A stretch of DNA of 64,000 nt from Shimia marina (GCF_001458175.1 NZ_CYPW01000024.1:172013-236012); one strand, 5' to 3'. Positions 16,712-26,998 are shown, counted from the first letter of the stretch. A program made the numbers and translations. The notes: generated from the sequence alone by a model not told the origin.

Positions 16712-18844
16712 ATGACTGATCGTGTTGCGCAAAACGGTTTGCAAATCGCACAGGAGCTCTATGACTTTGTTGTCAATCAGGCCCTTCCGGGGACTGGCGT
16801 GACGGAGGAGCAATTCTGGGCAGGACTGTCTGAGCTGGCGCATGATTTTGGTCCTAAAAATCGCGCATTTTTGGCAAAGCGGGAAGAGTTGCAGCAAAGA
16901 ATTGATGGCTGGCATCTTTCGCGCAAAGGGCAGCCTCATGATGCTGCAGCCTATAAGGCCTTTTTGGAAGAGATTGGCTATCTGGTTCCAGAAGGCGAAG
17001 ATTTTTCCATCGAGACAGCAAATGTGGATCCCGAGATTGCACAGCTTCCTGGGCCTCAACTGGTCGTACCTATTACGAATGCACGTTTTGCTCTGAACGC
17101 TGCGAATGCGCGCTGGGGCAGTCTTTATGATGCGCTTTATGGCACCGATGCCATGGGCGATTTGCCTACCGCTGGTGGATATGATGCGGCCCGTGGGGAC
17201 CGCGTGATCGCTTGGGGCCGTGACTTCCTTGATAAAACGCTGCCTTTGGCCGACGGCTCTTGGCGCGATGTCAAAGGTCTCTCTGTTGAGAACGGTCAGA
17301 TGGTCCCGGCGCTGAAAGTTGTTGACGCCTTCGTGGGGCACGCCGGAGAGGCGGCTAATCCTTCGCGAGTCTTCCTTAAAAACAATGGTTTGCACGTTGT
17401 CATCGAGGTGGACCGTGCGGGCAATATCGGGGCTTCTGACAAGGCCGGTATCAATGACATCACGCTGGAAAGCGCGCTTTCCACGATCATGGATTGCGAA
17501 GATTCCGTGGCCTGTGTGGATGCTGAGGACAAGGTGGTTGCCTATGGCAACTGGCTTGGGCTGATGCAGGGCAATCTCGCGGAAGAGGTGAGCAAAGGTG
17601 GCAAGACCTTCACACGTGTTTTGAATGAGGACGTCACATTTACAGCAGCGAGCGGTGCGGAAACTGTTCTGAAAGGCCGTTCCCTGATGCTGGTACGCAA
17701 TGTTGGGCATCTTATGACCAACCCTGCGGTTCTTGATCGGGAGGGCAATGAAATCGGCGAAGGCTTGATGGATGCGCTGGTGACTGTGATGATTGCGATG
17801 CACGATCTGAACAAAGAGAGTGGAAACTCCGTTCATGGCTCGGTCTACATCGTGAAGCCAAAGATGCACGGCCCCGAAGAGGTGGCGTTCTCCAATGAGA
17901 TCTTCACCAAGGTCGAGGATATTCTCGGCCTGCCGCGCAACACGGTGAAAATGGGGATCATGGATGAGGAGCGTCGCACGTCGGCCAACCTGAAAGAGTG
18001 TATTCGCGCGGCCAAATCCCGTGTGGCCTTTATCAATACGGGCTTCTTGGACCGCACTGGTGATGAGATTCACACCTCAATGGAGGCGGGTGCGTTCTTG
18101 CGTAAAGGTGAAATGAAAACAACGCCTTGGATTTTGTCTTATGAGGATCGCAACGTCGATATCGGCTTGGCGTGCGGGCTTCAGGGCAAGGCCCAGATTG
18201 GCAAAGGCATGTGGGCCATGCCAGATCTCATGGGCGCGATGCTGGATCAGAAAATCGGGCATCCGAAATCTGGTGCCAATTGTGCTTGGGTGCCGTCCCC
18301 GACCGCAGCGACATTGCATGCCACACACTACCATGAGGTAGATGTTCTGGCGCGGCAGGAAGAAATCAAAGCAGGCGGGGCGCGCGGCTCTCTTGATGAT
18401 CTGCTGACGGTTCCGGTGATGGATGGGCAGAACCTGTCTGATGAAGAGATCGCTGCCGAAGTGGAAAACAACGCGCAGGGCATTTTGGGATATGTGGTCC
18501 GCTGGGTCGATCAGGGCGTAGGGTGCTCCAAAGTACCAGACATCAACGACGTTGGGCTGATGGAAGACCGCGCGACCTGCCGTATTTCCTCACAAGGTTT
18601 GGCCAACTGGCTGCATCAGGGCGTGGTCAGCGAGGCGCAAGTCATGGCGGCTATGCAGAAAATGGCGGCTGTTGTGGATCGTCAAAATGCCAATGATCCG
18701 CTCTATACGCCGATGGCGCCGGGCTTTGATGGGATTGCCTTCCAGGCCGCTTGTGATCTGGTGTTCAAGGGGCGGGTGCAACCGTCTGGTTATACGGAGC
18801 CTGTGCTGCATGCGCGGCGCTTGGAGCTGAAGGCACAAGCATAA
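16712..18844 (+). CDS. glcB: Malate synthase G
   Basis: GlcB condenses glyoxylate and acetyl-CoA to malate, the second step of the glyoxylate shunt and of glycolate use. The 710-residue length fits isoform G (about 720) and not isoform A. The family stretches [15 protein letters not shown] near the C-terminus and the [18 protein letters not shown] segment near the acetyl-CoA/glyoxylate site are visible. The start at 16712 follows an AAGGGAGAG ribosome site; the frame extends upstream without one. A hairpin and then a GlcG-like gene follow, the classical glc layout. No isocitrate lyase is in the window. Confidence 0.97.
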   Translation: MTDRVAQNGLQIAQELYDFVVNQALPGTGVTEEQFWAGLSELAHDFGPKNRAFLAKREELQQRIDGWHLSRKGQPHDAAAYKAFLEEIGYLVPEGEDFSIETANVDPEIAQLPGPQLVVPITNARFALNAANARWGSLYDALYGTDAMGDLPTAGGYDAARGDRVIAWGRDFLDKTLPLADGSWRDVKGLSVENGQMVPALKVVDAFVGHAGEAANPSRVFLKNNGLHVVIEVDRAGNIGASDKAGINDITLESALSTIMDCEDSVACVDAEDKVVAYGNWLGLMQGNLAEEVSKGGKTFTRVLNEDVTFTAASGAETVLKGRSLMLVRNVGHLMTNPAVLDREGNEIGEGLMDALVTVMIAMHDLNKESGNSVHGSVYIVKPKMHGPEEVAFSNEIFTKVEDILGLPRNTVKMGIMDEERRTSANLKECIRAAKSRVAFINTGFLDRTGDEIHTSMEAGAFLRKGEMKTTPWILSYEDRNVDIGLACGLQGKAQIGKGMWAMPDLMGAMLDQKIGHPKSGANCAWVPSPTAATLHATHYHEVDVLARQEEIKAGGARGSLDDLLTVPVMDGQNLSDEEIAAEVENNAQGILGYVVRWVDQGVGCSKVPDINDVGLMEDRATCRISSQGLANWLHQGVVSEAQVMAAMQKMAAVVDRQNANDPLYTPMAPGFDGIAFQAACDLVFKGRVQPSGYTEPVLHARRLELKAQA

Positions 18845-18851
18845 ATCTTGA

Positions 18852-18879
18852 GGTCAGAGCACGGCTCTGACCTTTCTTA
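18852..18879 (+). terminator. Hairpin between glcB and the GlcG-like gene
   Basis: A perfect 9-bp stem (GGTCAGAGC/GCTCTGACC) with a 3-nt loop is followed by TTTCTTATT. Because the next gene starts only 13 bp later in the same direction, it may be a partial terminator that lowers downstream expression. Confidence 0.6.
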
Positions 18880-18891
18880 TTGGGAGAGAAA

Positions 18892-19320
18892 ATGATGACG
18901 ATTTCACTTCGCCGCGCGCGAACAATTATTCGTAAGGCCTTGGAAAAAGGCCGTGAAATGGAGTTCAAACCATTGTCTGTCGTGGTGCTTGACGCGGGCG
19001 GTCATGTGCAGGCATTTGAGCGTGAAGACGGCGCAGCTCCAGGGCGGTTTGCGATTGCGCATGGCAAAGCTTACGGCGCTGTGATGCTCGGGATGGCGGG
19101 CACTGCTCAGATGGCGCGGGCAGAACAGCAGGCCTACTTCATGGCGGCGGTGAATGGCGTTTACGGCGGGCAGGTTGTGCCCGTGCCCGGCGGCGTTTTG
19201 CTGCGGGACAAAAAAGGTGCCGTGATTGGCGCTGTGGGTGTGACAGGCGATACCTCCGATAATGACGCTGTTGCTGCAATGGCAGGCATTGAGGCTGTAG
19301 GGCTGACTGGCGAAGTGTGA
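18892..19320 (+). CDS. GlcG/HbpS family heme-binding-like protein
   Basis: This 142-residue protein is of the GlcG (DUF336) family, recognised by the LSVVVLDAGGHVQAFEREDGA segment, the A.GKAY.AV..G helix and the C-terminal P.pGG..l....G..iGA.GVTGD..D.D motif. Members bind heme or small organic cofactors, and GlcG is encoded in the glycolate operon with an undefined role. It follows glcB by 47 bp, which supports a link with glyoxylate metabolism. Two adjacent ATG codons (18892, 18895) follow GGGAGAG. Confidence 0.9.
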   Translation: MMTISLRRARTIIRKALEKGREMEFKPLSVVVLDAGGHVQAFEREDGAAPGRFAIAHGKAYGAVMLGMAGTAQMARAEQQAYFMAAVNGVYGGQVVPVPGGVLLRDKKGAVIGAVGVTGDTSDNDAVAAMAGIEAVGLTGEV

Positions 19321-19337
19321 TTGGGCTTCCGCATTGA

Positions 19338-19366
19338 CTGCACAGGTTCTATGTTAACCTGTGCAG
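19338..19366. promoter_or_regulatory. Perfect 11-bp inverted repeat before the amidotransferase gene
   Basis: CTGCACAGGTT and AACCTGTGCAG flank a 7-nt centre, 20 bp before the start codon. There is no T-run after it, so an operator for a dimeric repressor or a translational hairpin is more likely than a terminator, though it also sits 18 bp after the GlcG-like stop. Confidence 0.5.
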
Positions 19367-19385
19367 TAGACGAACGAGGCTTCTT

Positions 19386-20165
19386 ATGACGCGCCCTGTT
19401 GTTGGGATCATTGGCAATCAGTATCTGATCAACGACCAATATCCGGCTCATGCCGGCGGAACGATGAATTCCGAAGCGATTTCAGGCGTTTCTGGCTGCA
19501 TGCCGCTTTTAATTCCGGCGGATCCGCGGTTTGTCTCCGTTGAGGAGTTGCTGGAAAAATGCGACGGCTTCCTGCTCACAGGGGGGCGTCCAAATGTACA
19601 CCCGGAGGAATATGGCGAGCCGGAAACGCTGGCGCATGGGGAATTTGATCGTGCGCGGGATGCGATTGTCTTGCCATTGGTGCGGGCTTGTGTGGAAACT
19701 GGGCAGCCCTTTATGGGCATTTGCCGTGGCTTTCAGGAAGTGAATGTCGCCATGGGTGGCAGCCTCTACCCTGAGATCCGCGACCTGCCGGGACGGGATA
19801 ATCACCGCATGCCACCTGATGGATCCCTCGAAGAAAAATTTGCTCTGCGCCATCTTGTAACCTTCTGTGAAGGGGGGCCTTTTCAGCGTTTGATGGGGGC
19901 ACAGAAAGTCATGACCAATACCCTTCATGGACAGGGTATTAAGCGCGCTGGGCAGCGGGTGGTGATTGATGGTTATGCGCCCGATGAAACGCCGGAGGCG
20001 ATTTACATCAAAGATGCGCCGGGTTTTACCATGTCGGTGCAGTGGCATCCGGAATGGGATGCGGCCAATGACCCGGTAAGCCGGCCTTTGTTTGAGGCGT
20101 TTGGCGAAGCCGTGCATGCTTGGGCGCAGGCGGGAGAAGCGCGACCTGTGCGCAAATCTGCTTAG
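19386..20165 (+). CDS. Class I glutamine amidotransferase, gamma-Glu-GABA hydrolase-like
   Basis: This 259-residue protein belongs to the peptidase C26/PuuD group. The nucleophile elbow GICRGFQ holds the catalytic Cys (about residue 117), and the distal WHPEW segment (SVQWHPEW) supplies His and Glu. The early LLTGGRPNVHPEEYGE block is characteristic. PuuD hydrolyses gamma-glutamyl-gamma-aminobutyrate in putrescine use, but other members act on related gamma-glutamyl compounds, and no puu genes are nearby, so the substrate is open. It follows the GlcG-like gene by 65 bp with an inverted repeat between them. Confidence 0.9.
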   Translation: MTRPVVGIIGNQYLINDQYPAHAGGTMNSEAISGVSGCMPLLIPADPRFVSVEELLEKCDGFLLTGGRPNVHPEEYGEPETLAHGEFDRARDAIVLPLVRACVETGQPFMGICRGFQEVNVAMGGSLYPEIRDLPGRDNHRMPPDGSLEEKFALRHLVTFCEGGPFQRLMGAQKVMTNTLHGQGIKRAGQRVVIDGYAPDETPEAIYIKDAPGFTMSVQWHPEWDAANDPVSRPLFEAFGEAVHAWAQAGEARPVRKSA

Positions 20166-20196
20166 GCGTTAACGGTTTTTGGGGGGCTGTTTTTGA

Positions 20197-20216
20197 CGTC
20201 GGTATCGCGTCGGTAT
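20197..20216 (-). repeat. Dispersed intergenic repeat, copy 2
   Basis: This is the exact reverse complement of the 20-mer at 10452-10471, followed by a third degenerate unit (ACGGTATTG). It lies in the 271-bp gap between the amidotransferase and cyclase genes, which otherwise shows no gene. Confidence 0.7.
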
Positions 20217-20436
20217 TCCAACGGTATTGCGTAGGTGGATTTCAGGAAATCTAAACCTTAATGCCTCGACACTTTGTCTGGCGCTGCCAAGGGGGTTTGC
20301 ACCCTGTTGGCCATGTTTTCTGAATGGGCCGGTTGAGTGCCTGCCCTTAGGTAAATCCTAAGTAAAATTTGGCCCAATTTGCGGCTTCTCTTTTAGGGCG
20401 GACGCAACTTTTTTGCTGCAAAAGAGAGCAATCAAG

Positions 20437-21951
20437 ATGCACTTATGGGGCCCCAAAATGCGAGAACAGCGACAACCTTTTATCGCGGATCCGGTCGGTG
20501 CCTGCGATACTTTTCGCCAAGAACAGATGCTTGAAGTGCTCAATCAGATGGAGCAGGGCATCGTCGTTTGGGACAGCGATCAAAACTGTCTGATGTTCAA
20601 TGAGAGAATCTTTGTGGTGCTTGAGATCAGCCCAACGGATCTGTTTGTTGGCATGAAGCGCGAGATGTTTCTGGACAAAGCCGTGCAATGGGGCGTCATC
20701 ACCGCGGGCAGCAAAGAAGAAGCGCAGGCGCGGTTCCAAACTGGGCAGCCCTTCAGCTTTGATCGCAGCTTGCCCTCAGGAAAAGTGATTTCCTCTTTTG
20801 CGCGGCCTTTGGGGCAGGGGGGGTATGTCGTGACGTTTACGGATGTCACCCAGTTTCGCAAAGATGCCGCAGATCTGGCCGTTGCCAAGAAGGCGGCGGA
20901 AAAGGCTGAGACAAAGGCGCTCAAGATGCTCGCAAAGGAGCAGGCATGGCGTGAAGAAGCCAAACTGCTGGGCGATCTGGATGAGTGGTTGCAGAGCTGC
21001 AAATCTCTTGCAGAGCTGTTTGAGGTGGTCACTCAGTTCATGACAAAGCTTTTGCCGGATACGGCGGGCGAGTTGTATCTCTATTCCAATTCCCGTGACG
21101 TGCTGGATGGGGCCTGCGTCTGGGGCGGAGGTGAAGTGCAGGAGCATATTGCGCCGGACAGTTGCTGGGCGCTGCGCCGCGGGCGCGGATACCGATATGA
21201 GGCCGGCGGGATCGGGCTGCAATGCAGTCACGTCAAAGATCATCCGCGCCAGCGTGAGGTGGAGCATACGCTCTGTGTGCCCATTGTGGCGCATGGCGAT
21301 ACCGTTGGTCTGATGCATGTGGTCTATCCAGAAAATGCTTCGGACGCAGAGGTCAGGCAGGGATATGAGTTTGCCTTACAATGTGGGGAACACATCAGCC
21401 TTGCGATTGCCAATGTGAAGCTGCGCGATGAGCTGCATGATCAAAGCACGCGTGATGCGCTGACCCGGCTTTACAACCGGCGCTATTTCCTTGAAGCGAT
21501 GCGCACAGAGGCCAGCATGGCCGCGCGCAAGCGCAGCGATTTCTCATTGCTGTCTTTTGATGCGGATAAGTTCAAATCCTTCAATGACAATCACGGCCAT
21601 GATGCCGGTGACATGGTGTTGCGGGCGATTGCCGACAAAATGCATGAGATGTTTTCTGATGGGGCCACGCCCTGCCGGTTCGGGGGCGAAGAGTTTTCCG
21701 TTCTCTTGCCGAATGTGACGGGCGCAGAGGCCTATGACGTCGCGGAAGAGCTGCGTCGGGCTGTGGAGGAAATCAAGATCCGTTATGGCTCAGGCGAATT
21801 GCCTCCGGTGACCATCTCCATCGGGGTTGCAAGCTTCAGTGACCATGGTCCGTTGTTACAGGACATCATTAACGCGGCGGATCGGGCGTTGTATCAGGCC
21901 AAGAAAGACGGGCGCAATTGTGTGCGTGCGGCTGACGCTGAGGCGCAATAA
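20437..21951 (+). CDS. PAS-GAF-GGDEF diguanylate cyclase
   Basis: This 504-residue protein is likely to make cyclic di-GMP from two GTP. An N-terminal PAS-like domain (about 30-135), a heptad-rich linker (about 140-180), a GAF domain (about 185-330) and a C-terminal GGDEF domain (about 340-500) can be traced. The active-site motif GGEEF (about 416-420) is intact. The residues where an inhibitory RxxD I-site would sit (before PCRFGGEEF) are not Arg and Asp, so product inhibition is probably missing. The GAF domain holds several Cys. No membrane span is seen, so it is a cytoplasmic sensor. The start is uncertain; in-frame ATGs are at 20413, 20437 and 20458. Confidence 0.93.
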   Translation: MHLWGPKMREQRQPFIADPVGACDTFRQEQMLEVLNQMEQGIVVWDSDQNCLMFNERIFVVLEISPTDLFVGMKREMFLDKAVQWGVITAGSKEEAQARFQTGQPFSFDRSLPSGKVISSFARPLGQGGYVVTFTDVTQFRKDAADLAVAKKAAEKAETKALKMLAKEQAWREEAKLLGDLDEWLQSCKSLAELFEVVTQFMTKLLPDTAGELYLYSNSRDVLDGACVWGGGEVQEHIAPDSCWALRRGRGYRYEAGGIGLQCSHVKDHPRQREVEHTLCVPIVAHGDTVGLMHVVYPENASDAEVRQGYEFALQCGEHISLAIANVKLRDELHDQSTRDALTRLYNRRYFLEAMRTEASMAARKRSDFSLLSFDADKFKSFNDNHGHDAGDMVLRAIADKMHEMFSDGATPCRFGGEEFSVLLPNVTGAEAYDVAEELRRAVEEIKIRYGSGELPPVTISIGVASFSDHGPLLQDIINAADRALYQAKKDGRNCVRAADAEAQ

Positions 21952-22008
21952 GACACTCTTGTAAGGGGAGGGATGCAACAGGCCTGACGCCGCTGCATCC
22001 CCTGTGCG

Positions 22009-22761
22009 TCACAATTCTCCGCCAGAAATCTGCACCATCTGTCCGCGTACGGAATCTGCCATGTCTGAACAGAGATACAGCGCCGCGTGGGCCACTTCTT
22101 CGGGGGTGATCAGCCTGCCATGGGGGTTTACGCCGACCATCATATGGCGCGCCTCTTCTTCGCTGCAGCCGGTGCGCTCCATAATGCTTTTGATGTTTTG
22201 ACTGATGATCGGCGTCTCCACATAGGCCGGGCAGAGGGAGTTGAAGGTGATCGGCTTATTGGCGAAATCCGCCGCCAGCGATTTGATCATGCCATTTACG
22301 GCGTGTTTGGAGGTGGAATAGGCCGGTGCGCCTTTCAGGCCGCGCAGCCCGGCGATGGAGGAAACGGCCATAACCCGGCCCCAGTCTGTCTGCGCCATGG
22401 ATTTGAGGGATTCGCGGATGGTGAGGAAGACACCATCAATGTTGATCGCCATCATATGGCGCCAGAAGTCCATGTCGGTTTTGTGCAGGGCGCGGCCTTC
22501 GGCGATGCCAGCGTTGGCCACACAGATTTGAATCGGTCCCCGTGCCGCAACCGCCGCAGCGACTCCTTCCACAACGGAAGCCTCCTCAGCGACATCCATC
22601 GCCAGCGGATGCAGACCTTCGGTGGCGGCCTCTTCCAGTACGTTTAAACGCCGCCCGGTGATGGTCACTTGGGCGCCTTCTGCGGCGAGTGCTTTTGCGA
22701 TGGCCAGGCCAATGCCTGTGCCGCCGCCGGTAACCAATGCGTGTTTGCCTTGCAATGACAT
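22009..22761 (-). CDS. Short-chain dehydrogenase/reductase
   Basis: This 250-residue classical SDR has a TGGGTGIG dinucleotide motif (11-18), NAG (83-85), catalytic Ser near 134, and Tyr148-x3-Lys152 (YSTSK). The lack of an Arg in the first loop does not settle NAD versus NADP. It resembles 3-hydroxybutyrate dehydrogenase and 3-oxoacyl reductase relatives, including the C-terminal GQMVQISGG. The substrate is unknown. It converges on the cyclase gene; a GGGATGCA/TGCATCCC hairpin (21970-22001) lies between their stops. Confidence 0.9.
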   Translation of the reverse strand: MSLQGKHALVTGGGTGIGLAIAKALAAEGAQVTITGRRLNVLEEAATEGLHPLAMDVAEEASVVEGVAAAVAARGPIQICVANAGIAEGRALHKTDMDFWRHMMAINIDGVFLTIRESLKSMAQTDWGRVMAVSSIAGLRGLKGAPAYSTSKHAVNGMIKSLAADFANKPITFNSLCPAYVETPIISQNIKSIMERTGCSEEEARHMMVGVNPHGRLITPEEVAHAALYLCSDMADSVRGQMVQISGGEL

Positions 22762-23065
22762 GATCCAATCTCCCTGTGTGTCTTTGAAGACGACAGTATC
22801 GGGCCGGGGAGGGCAAACAAGGCCGCTGCTGCAAACCGCCGCACCGTCATTTTATGTGATGCGCCCAGAACAGCGGCATAGGGCGTGGACAGATTGTGTT
22901 GTTTTGGTTTCATTTTCTCTGAAACAGCAGACATTCTGTCCTTTTTGCCCTTTGAGGCAAATTGTGCCGTTGCGTCGTCTTAAAACATCGCTACACCGAA
23001 TGAGGACGCGCCCTGCGTCGGACCTAGACGCACGAAGCGTCGCAAGCCAGTTGAGGAGCCTGTGC
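22762..23065. other. Divergent promoter region, no gene seen
   Basis: About 300 bp between the divergent SDR and methyltransferase genes. A long plus-strand frame runs through it into the methyltransferase, but it has no ribosome site and no recognisable sequence. No strong repeat is present. Confidence 0.5.
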
Positions 23066-23533
23066 ATGACCGAGACCGCAAGTCGGCGTTTTTTTGACGT
23101 GCCGCCGGTCTGGCTTGTGGCCGCGCTCCTTCTTGCTTGGATGCAGGTGCGACACTTTCCTATGGGATTGAGCTTTGGCCCTGTCTGGGCGGATCTGCTG
23201 GGTGGTCTGCTGGTCGGCGGCGGCGTGCTTTTGATGAGCCTTGCCGTGATGGAGATGCGCCGCCACCAGACAAGCTTTCACCCGCATCATGACAGCGCAC
23301 GGCTGGTGCAAAGCGGGATCTTTTCGCGCAGCCGCAATCCGATCTATCTCGGGGATATGATGGTTTTGACGGGGCTCATTCTCTATTGGGATGCGGTTCT
23401 GTCTTTGCCATTGGTGCCGCTTTTCCTTTGGTTTCTTGAGCGTCGCTTTGTGATTCCTGAGGAGAACCGCCTGCGTCGGACGTTCCGGATGGACTATGCC
23501 CGATACTGTGAAAAGGTGCGCAGATGGGTGTGA
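23066..23533 (+). CDS. Isoprenylcysteine carboxyl methyltransferase-like membrane protein
   Basis: The product is 155 residues from an ATG preceded by GAGGAG. It has three to four hydrophobic helices (about 13-30, 38-60 and 95-125) and the PEMT/ICMT signature: RHxTSFHPH, then G.F..SRNPIYLGD, and a C-terminal EE.rLr..F..DY..Y...V.rW. Such enzymes use SAM to methylate small membrane substrates; the bacterial substrates are mostly unknown. The long in-frame upstream extension is not part of the family. Confidence 0.9.
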   Translation: MTETASRRFFDVPPVWLVAALLLAWMQVRHFPMGLSFGPVWADLLGGLLVGGGVLLMSLAVMEMRRHQTSFHPHHDSARLVQSGIFSRSRNPIYLGDMMVLTGLILYWDAVLSLPLVPLFLWFLERRFVIPEENRLRRTFRMDYARYCEKVRRWV

Positions 23534-23665
23534 TGTCGCTACGTCCATATGACAAATGCCGTCTGTTTGCTTGTGCAGCATCACGGGTGGCGTTAAAACA
23601 TTTTGCAAGTGCAGCGTGGTCTGCGTGAAACATTATTGCTCTGACACTGAAGGGGGATAAGAAAG

Positions 23666-25237
23666 GTGAAGATAGGTACACCAAAAGAGGTGTTTGACGG
23701 AGAGAACCGGGTTGCGATGACACCGGATTCCGCCAAGCAGCTCCAGAAGCTCGGCTATGCCTGTGCGATTGAAAGCGGTGCAGGGGCCGGTGCGGGGTTC
23801 TCGGATGCGGTTTATGAAGAAGCGGGTGTTGAGGTCATCAAGACCGCAGCGGCGCTTTGGAAAGAGGTCGACATCATCGCGAAGGTGCGTCAGCCCAATG
23901 AAACCGAGCTGAAGCGTTTGAGCAGCGACAAGACGCTGATCTCCTTCTTCAACCCGGCAGGGAATGAAGCGGGCATGGACGCGGCCAAGGCCAAGGGTGC
24001 CAATGTGATCGCCATGGAAATGGTGCCGCGTATTTCCCGTGCTCAGAAGATGGATGCGCTGTCCTCCATGGCCAATATCGCGGGCTATCGCGCGGTGATC
24101 GAGGCCGGTAACAACTTTGGACGTTTCTTCACCGGTCAGGTGACAGCGGCGGGCAAAGTGCCACCTGCGAAAGTGTTGATCGTAGGTGCTGGTGTGGCTG
24201 GTCTGGCCGCGATCGGGACTTCCACCTCGCTGGGGGCGATCACCTATGCCTTTGACGTGCGCCCCGAAGTGGCCGAACAGGTCGAATCCATGGGCGCCGA
24301 ATTTGTCTATCTGGACTTTGAGGAAGAGCAGCAGGATGGCGCGGCTACCGGCGGCTATGCCTCTGTGCAGTCTGATGAATTCCGCGAAGCGCAGCTGGCG
24401 AAGTTCCGCGAGCTGGCACCAGAAGTGGATATCGTCATCACCACCGCGCTGATCCCGAACCGCGAAGCGCCGGAGCTTTGGACCAAAGACATGGTCGAAG
24501 CGATGAAGCCGGGTTCTGTGATTGTGGACCTCGCGGCGGAAAAGGGCGGCAACTGTAAGCTGACCGTGATGGATGAGAAGATTGTCACCGACAATGGCGT
24601 GACTATCATCGGCTACACCGACTTCCCATCCCGCATGGCGGCGCAGTCCTCCAGCCTTTATGCCACCAACATCCGCCACATGATGGCCGACCTGACCCCT
24701 GAGAAAGATGGTCAGATCAACCACGACATGGAAGATGATGTGATCCGTGGGGCAACGGTGACCTTTGAAGGTGAAATCACCTTCCCACCACCCCCTCCGA
24801 AGGTGCAGGCGATAGCGGCCAAACCCAAAGAAGTGGTGCCGGAGCTGACACCGGAAGAAAAGCGCGCAGCCGAAGTGGCGGCGTTCAAACAGCAGACCAA
24901 ACAGCAGGTGATGCTGCTGGGCGGCGGCGGGGCCTTGATCCTGCTCTTGGGTCTGGTGGCGCCTGCGAGCTTCATGCAGCACTTCATCGTGTTTGTGCTG
25001 GCCTGTTTCGTGGGCTTCCAGGTGATCTGGGGCGTGGCGCACAGCCTACACACTCCGTTGATGGCGGTGACCAACGCGATCTCCTCGATCATCATTCTGG
25101 GGGCCGTGATGCAGATCGGGTCGGGGAGTTTCCTCGTGATCCTGCTGGCGGCGCTCTCTGTCTTCATGGCCGGGATCAATATCTTCGGCGGCTTCCTCGT
25201 GACACGGCGCATGCTTGCCATGTTCCAGAAATCCTAA
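23666..25237 (+). CDS. pntA: NAD(P) transhydrogenase subunit alpha
   Basis: PntA binds NAD(H) and, with PntB, couples hydride transfer to NADP+ to inward proton movement, supplying NADPH. The 523-residue chain is the full-length form: an alanine dehydrogenase-like N-terminal part, the NAD-binding [11 protein letters not shown] motif, and a C-terminal membrane domain with about three to four helices after a proline-rich linker (FPPPPPKV). It starts with GTG at 23666 behind GGGGGA. pntB follows after 14 bp, so it is one operon. Confidence 0.96.
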   Translation: MKIGTPKEVFDGENRVAMTPDSAKQLQKLGYACAIESGAGAGAGFSDAVYEEAGVEVIKTAAALWKEVDIIAKVRQPNETELKRLSSDKTLISFFNPAGNEAGMDAAKAKGANVIAMEMVPRISRAQKMDALSSMANIAGYRAVIEAGNNFGRFFTGQVTAAGKVPPAKVLIVGAGVAGLAAIGTSTSLGAITYAFDVRPEVAEQVESMGAEFVYLDFEEEQQDGAATGGYASVQSDEFREAQLAKFRELAPEVDIVITTALIPNREAPELWTKDMVEAMKPGSVIVDLAAEKGGNCKLTVMDEKIVTDNGVTIIGYTDFPSRMAAQSSSLYATNIRHMMADLTPEKDGQINHDMEDDVIRGATVTFEGEITFPPPPPKVQAIAAKPKEVVPELTPEEKRAAEVAAFKQQTKQQVMLLGGGGALILLLGLVAPASFMQHFIVFVLACFVGFQVIWGVAHSLHTPLMAVTNAISSIIILGAVMQIGSGSFLVILLAALSVFMAGINIFGGFLVTRRMLAMFQKS

Positions 25238-25251
25238 GGAGTTAGAGGATC

Positions 25252-26787
25252 ATGCTTGGATTTACTACTGCGGCATATGTGGTTGCCGCTGTCCTCTTCA
25301 TCCTGTCGCTGGGCGGTCTGTCCGGTCAGGAAAGCGCAAAACGCGCCGTGTGGTACGGCATTGTCGGCATGGCGCTGGCGGTCTGTGCAACCCTGATTGG
25401 CCCCGGTGCGGGTCTGTGGTGGCTCTCTGTGCCGCTCATTATTGCCGGTGGCGCGATTGGATATCAGCTGGCCAGCAAGGTTGAGATGACCCAGATGCCA
25501 GAATTGGTGGCCGGCATGCACGCGCTGGTTGGTCTGGCGGCTGTGTTTGTGGGTTTCAACGCACACTTTGAACTGGCCAATGTTCTGGCGCTTAAGGGCG
25601 CAATTGTGACCCTGCTGCCAGAAGTGGCGGGCATTCTGTCCAGCCCCAAAGGCTTTGTCTGGCCTGCGGAACTGGCGCTTGTGGCAGAAACCAAAGCGCT
25701 GGTGGAAGAGTATAAGTCTCTGGAAGGCTTTGCTGCGCTGCTGGCCAAGAAAGATGCGGTTGAGATTGCCATCCTGCGGATCGAGGCGAGCCTCGGCATC
25801 TGGATTGGGGCGGTGACCTTTACCGGCTCCGTGATTGCCTATGGCAAGCTGTCCGGTCGTGTGACCTCTGCGGCGGAAAAACTGCCCGGTGGTCATATGC
25901 TGAACGCCGGTGCGGCTGCGCTCTCTCTTGTGTGCCTGATCTGGTACATGAACTCGGCGAGCCTGCTGCCCCTGTTGATCCTGACCATTGCGGCGCTCTT
26001 CATCGGCTACCACCTGATCATGGGCATCGGTGGCGCGGACATGCCAGTGGTTGTCTCCATGCTGAACAGCTATTCCGGCTGGGCGGCTGCGGCGATCGGT
26101 TTCTCTCTTGGCAACGACCTTCTGATCGTTGTGGGCGCGCTGGTTGGTTCCTCTGGTGCGATCCTGTCCTACATCATGTGTAAGGCGATGAACCGCTCCT
26201 TTGTGTCGGTGATCCTGGGCGGCTTTGGTGGCGCGTCTGGTCCGGCCATGGAAGTGGAAGGCGAGCAGATCGCGATTGAGGCTGACGGTGTGGCGGCAGC
26301 GCTGGATGATGCAGACAGCGTTGTGATCATCCCGGGCTACGGCATGGCGGTGGCACAGGCACAGCAGAATGTGGCGGAGCTGACCCGTCGTCTGCGCGCC
26401 AAAGGCAAGAACGTGCGCTTTGCGATCCACCCGGTTGCAGGCCGTCTGCCAGGCCACATGAACGTGCTGCTGGCCGAAGCCAAGGTGCCTTATGACATCG
26501 TGCTGGAGATGGATGAGATCAATGATGACTTCCCGGAAACGGATGTGGCCATTGTGATCGGTTCCAACGACATCGTGAACCCGGCAGCGCAAGAAGATCC
26601 GAACAGCCCGATTGCAGGCATGCCGGTTCTGGAGTGCTGGAAAGCGAAACAGGTGTTTGTCTCCAAACGGGGGCAGGGCACCGGGTATTCGGGCATCGAG
26701 AACCCGCTGTTCTTCAAGGAGAACACCCGGATGTTTTATGGCGATGCGAAGGCAAGCCTTGATAAGCTGCTGACGATGATCGACTGA
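25252..26787 (+). CDS. pntB: NAD(P) transhydrogenase subunit beta with an internal insertion
   Basis: PntB holds most of the proton channel and the NADP(H)-binding domain. The 511-residue chain is longer than the usual ~460. The N-terminal membrane part and the C-terminal domain III ([30 protein letters not shown]) are intact. The extra length lies after [11 protein letters not shown] (residue ~103) and before [12 protein letters not shown] (~182), where the usual loop is about 23 residues and here is about 78. The added stretch is helical and charged ([20 protein letters not shown]). It is followed by a strong terminator. Confidence 0.96.
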   Translation: MLGFTTAAYVVAAVLFILSLGGLSGQESAKRAVWYGIVGMALAVCATLIGPGAGLWWLSVPLIIAGGAIGYQLASKVEMTQMPELVAGMHALVGLAAVFVGFNAHFELANVLALKGAIVTLLPEVAGILSSPKGFVWPAELALVAETKALVEEYKSLEGFAALLAKKDAVEIAILRIEASLGIWIGAVTFTGSVIAYGKLSGRVTSAAEKLPGGHMLNAGAAALSLVCLIWYMNSASLLPLLILTIAALFIGYHLIMGIGGADMPVVVSMLNSYSGWAAAAIGFSLGNDLLIVVGALVGSSGAILSYIMCKAMNRSFVSVILGGFGGASGPAMEVEGEQIAIEADGVAAALDDADSVVIIPGYGMAVAQAQQNVAELTRRLRAKGKNVRFAIHPVAGRLPGHMNVLLAEAKVPYDIVLEMDEINDDFPETDVAIVIGSNDIVNPAAQEDPNSPIAGMPVLECWKAKQVFVSKRGQGTGYSGIENPLFFKENTRMFYGDAKASLDKLLTMID

Positions 26788-26810
26788 TCATTTCACGCAG
26801 GGATTTCAGG

Positions 26811-26840
26811 AAAGGCGCTCCGGTCGGGGCGCCTTTTCTT
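26811..26840 (+). terminator. Terminator of pntAB
   Basis: An 8-bp stem (AAAGGCGC/GCGCCTTT) with a 10-nt loop is followed by TTTTCTTTT, 23 bp past the pntB stop. Confidence 0.85.
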
Positions 26841-26998
26841 TTGGCGGATCTGCGGCGCGCCGTGGGAATCCTCCGGCGGGGATATTTGGAGAGTGAGAAA
26901 GCGGGAGGGGGGCGCAGGAAAGGCGTTTGATTTTCGGTAAAAACACGTTTTAGATGTAGTGATGCCGCAGATTGTGTGGCGCGTGTTGGGGGCATTGA

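Noticed and set aside
23633-26592. Long minus-strand frames opposite pntA and pntB
   Set aside because: Antisense to conserved genes; composition is His/Arg-rich, with no ribosome site or domain.
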